DNA of 64,000 nt from Winogradskyella litoriviva (GTDB taxonomy: Bacteria > Bacteroidota > Bacteroidia > Flavobacteriales > Flavobacteriaceae), in the NCBI RefSeq assembly GCF_013249065.1, contig NZ_JABRWQ010000003.1, positions 372,001 through 436,000 of the forward strand, written 5' to 3'. The notes under the pieces were generated by a model. That model was not told the origin of the DNA. It saw only the letters and a program-made list of their open reading frames with translations, and did not search any database. Within the stretch, counting starts at the first letter, position 1; the number at the start of each line of letters is the position of its first letter. Below, piece by piece: positions 63,401-64,000 of the stretch. Position numbers and translations under genes: made by a program.

Positions 63401-64000
63401 TCAATTTCTAATAGCTTTAATTGGCTCCAAACGTTTATCATCTGCTATGATATTTACAATATAAATTCCCGTAGAATATTCTGACAAATCTATATCTATT
63501 TTGCTTCCAAATTTTTGAAATGTCGAACTTTGAATAATTCGTCCAGACATATTTGCTATCGCGATTTTTACCTCTTCATAATCTTCAACTAATTTTAATT
63601 GAAAAATACCACTAGATGAAGGGTTCGGGAAGAGTTTGTTTGCTTTAATTAGTTTATTTTTTAGTTGAAATACTTCAACACTGTATCCTCCACACGCAGC
63701 TTTATACCATATTTTAGTAGCATTTTGATATCCAATAACAACAACCTCATCAAAACTATCCTCTTCAAGCTTAATCTCAATTTGTTCTGTTTTGTATATA
63801 ACAAACTCTTGAGATTTATAACCTAAATATGAAACCGATAATGTGTCTCCTTTTGTAGCTTCAAGTTTAAATTCACCCTTACTATTAGTCGCAATTCCTT
63901 TAGTAGAATTTTTAATAAATACGTTTGCCGATTCTAGAGGAATGGAATCGTTAGTTACAATTCCTGTTACTGAAATTTGCGCCATTGCTATTAAATTATA
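63401..64000 (-). CDS. T9SS protein with SusC-like N-terminal module (5' end beyond window)
   Basis: The first visible Met (63985) is not the start: the frame stays open to base 64000 and reads YNLIAMAQISVTG, the end of a signal peptide. The mature part begins with a carboxypeptidase-regulatory-like beta-sandwich (ISVTGIVTNDSIPLESANVFIKNS and onward, to about residue 75). Then comes DSFDEVVVIGYQ, which resembles the plug-linker start of SusC/RagA receptors. After a Cys-containing linker the last 80 residues are a type A T9SS sorting domain (LFPNPSSSGIFQLKL and STGIYIVNI). There is no barrel, so it is not a TonB receptor. Confidence 0.85.
   Translation of the reverse strand, partial: YNLIAMAQISVTGIVTNDSIPLESANVFIKNSTKGIATNSKGEFKLEATKGDTLSVSYLGYKSQEFVIYKTEQIEIKLEEDSFDEVVVIGYQNATKIWYKAACGGYSVEVFQLKNKLIKANKLFPNPSSSGIFQLKLVEDYEEVKIAIANMSGRIIQSSTFQKFGSKIDIDLSEYSTGIYIVNIIADDKRLEPIKAIRN

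Noticed and set aside
63401-63985. Complete gene starting at the Met at 63985
   Set aside because: The frame is open to the window edge and the residues before this Met complete a signal peptide, so the true start lies outside.

Overview
The window is AT-rich DNA from a member of the Flavobacteriaceae (Bacteroidota), most likely a marine, gliding-clade relative. The evidence is a short RpoD without region 1.1, promoters of the TTTG-N19-TAnnTTTG type, at least three proteins with type IX secretion (T9SS) sorting tails, DUF3857/transglutaminase-like proteins, and a Wzc with a Tyr-rich tail. No genus can be fixed from sequence reading alone. I saw no tRNA, rRNA, CRISPR array, insertion sequence or phage gene.

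Layout. 1-5750 holds an outer-membrane-type protein cut by the left edge, an HTH-like regulator, a membrane-bound processive glycosyltransferase, rpoD followed by two tandem terminators, rpe, and a two-CBS protein. 5835-30959 is a large exopolysaccharide/capsule locus, all on the minus strand. In transcription order it runs gmd, fcl, an SGNH acyltransferase, wzx-type flippase, an ATP-grasp/LMW-phosphatase fusion, then glycosyltransferases, two more acyltransferases, a PIG-L deacetylase, a Wzy-type polymerase, UDP-xylose synthase, a WcaF-type acetyltransferase, and a WecA-type initiating transferase. It ends with wza and wzc behind their own near-perfect promoter. Together these predict a Wzx/Wzy-dependent polymer containing fucose and xylose that is heavily O-acetylated and partly de-N-acetylated. 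31097-35184 is the sulfate activation operon (DUF2061, cysC, cysD, cysN, cysQ). No sulfotransferase is visible in the window.

35636-44715 carries two very large secreted T9SS proteins that are diverged paralogues. The second has three almost identical 273-bp fibronectin-III-like repeats. 44999-47382 is the most unusual part. It has a 55-residue peptide with an export-signal-like leader and a short Pro/Gly/Ser tail, then an HPr-kinase-like protein whose N-terminus looks like a PqqD/RiPP recognition element, then a NTP_transf_5-type nucleotidyltransferase. The last two families are the tailoring pair known from phosphorylated lasso peptides (paeninodin type), but no lasso cyclase, protease or exporter is nearby. 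I read this as a candidate undescribed modified-peptide system.

47630-64000 is mostly housekeeping: a beta-barrel protein with a textbook promoter, rlmN, queA, aroA, and a MazG-like pyrophosphohydrolase. These are followed by three DUF3857 proteins (two with a lost transglutaminase Cys and His), a YdjM-like membrane protein, dtd, rsgA, an unrecognised 509-residue secreted protein, a secreted M48 protease, and a right-edge-truncated T9SS protein with a SusC-like N-terminal module.
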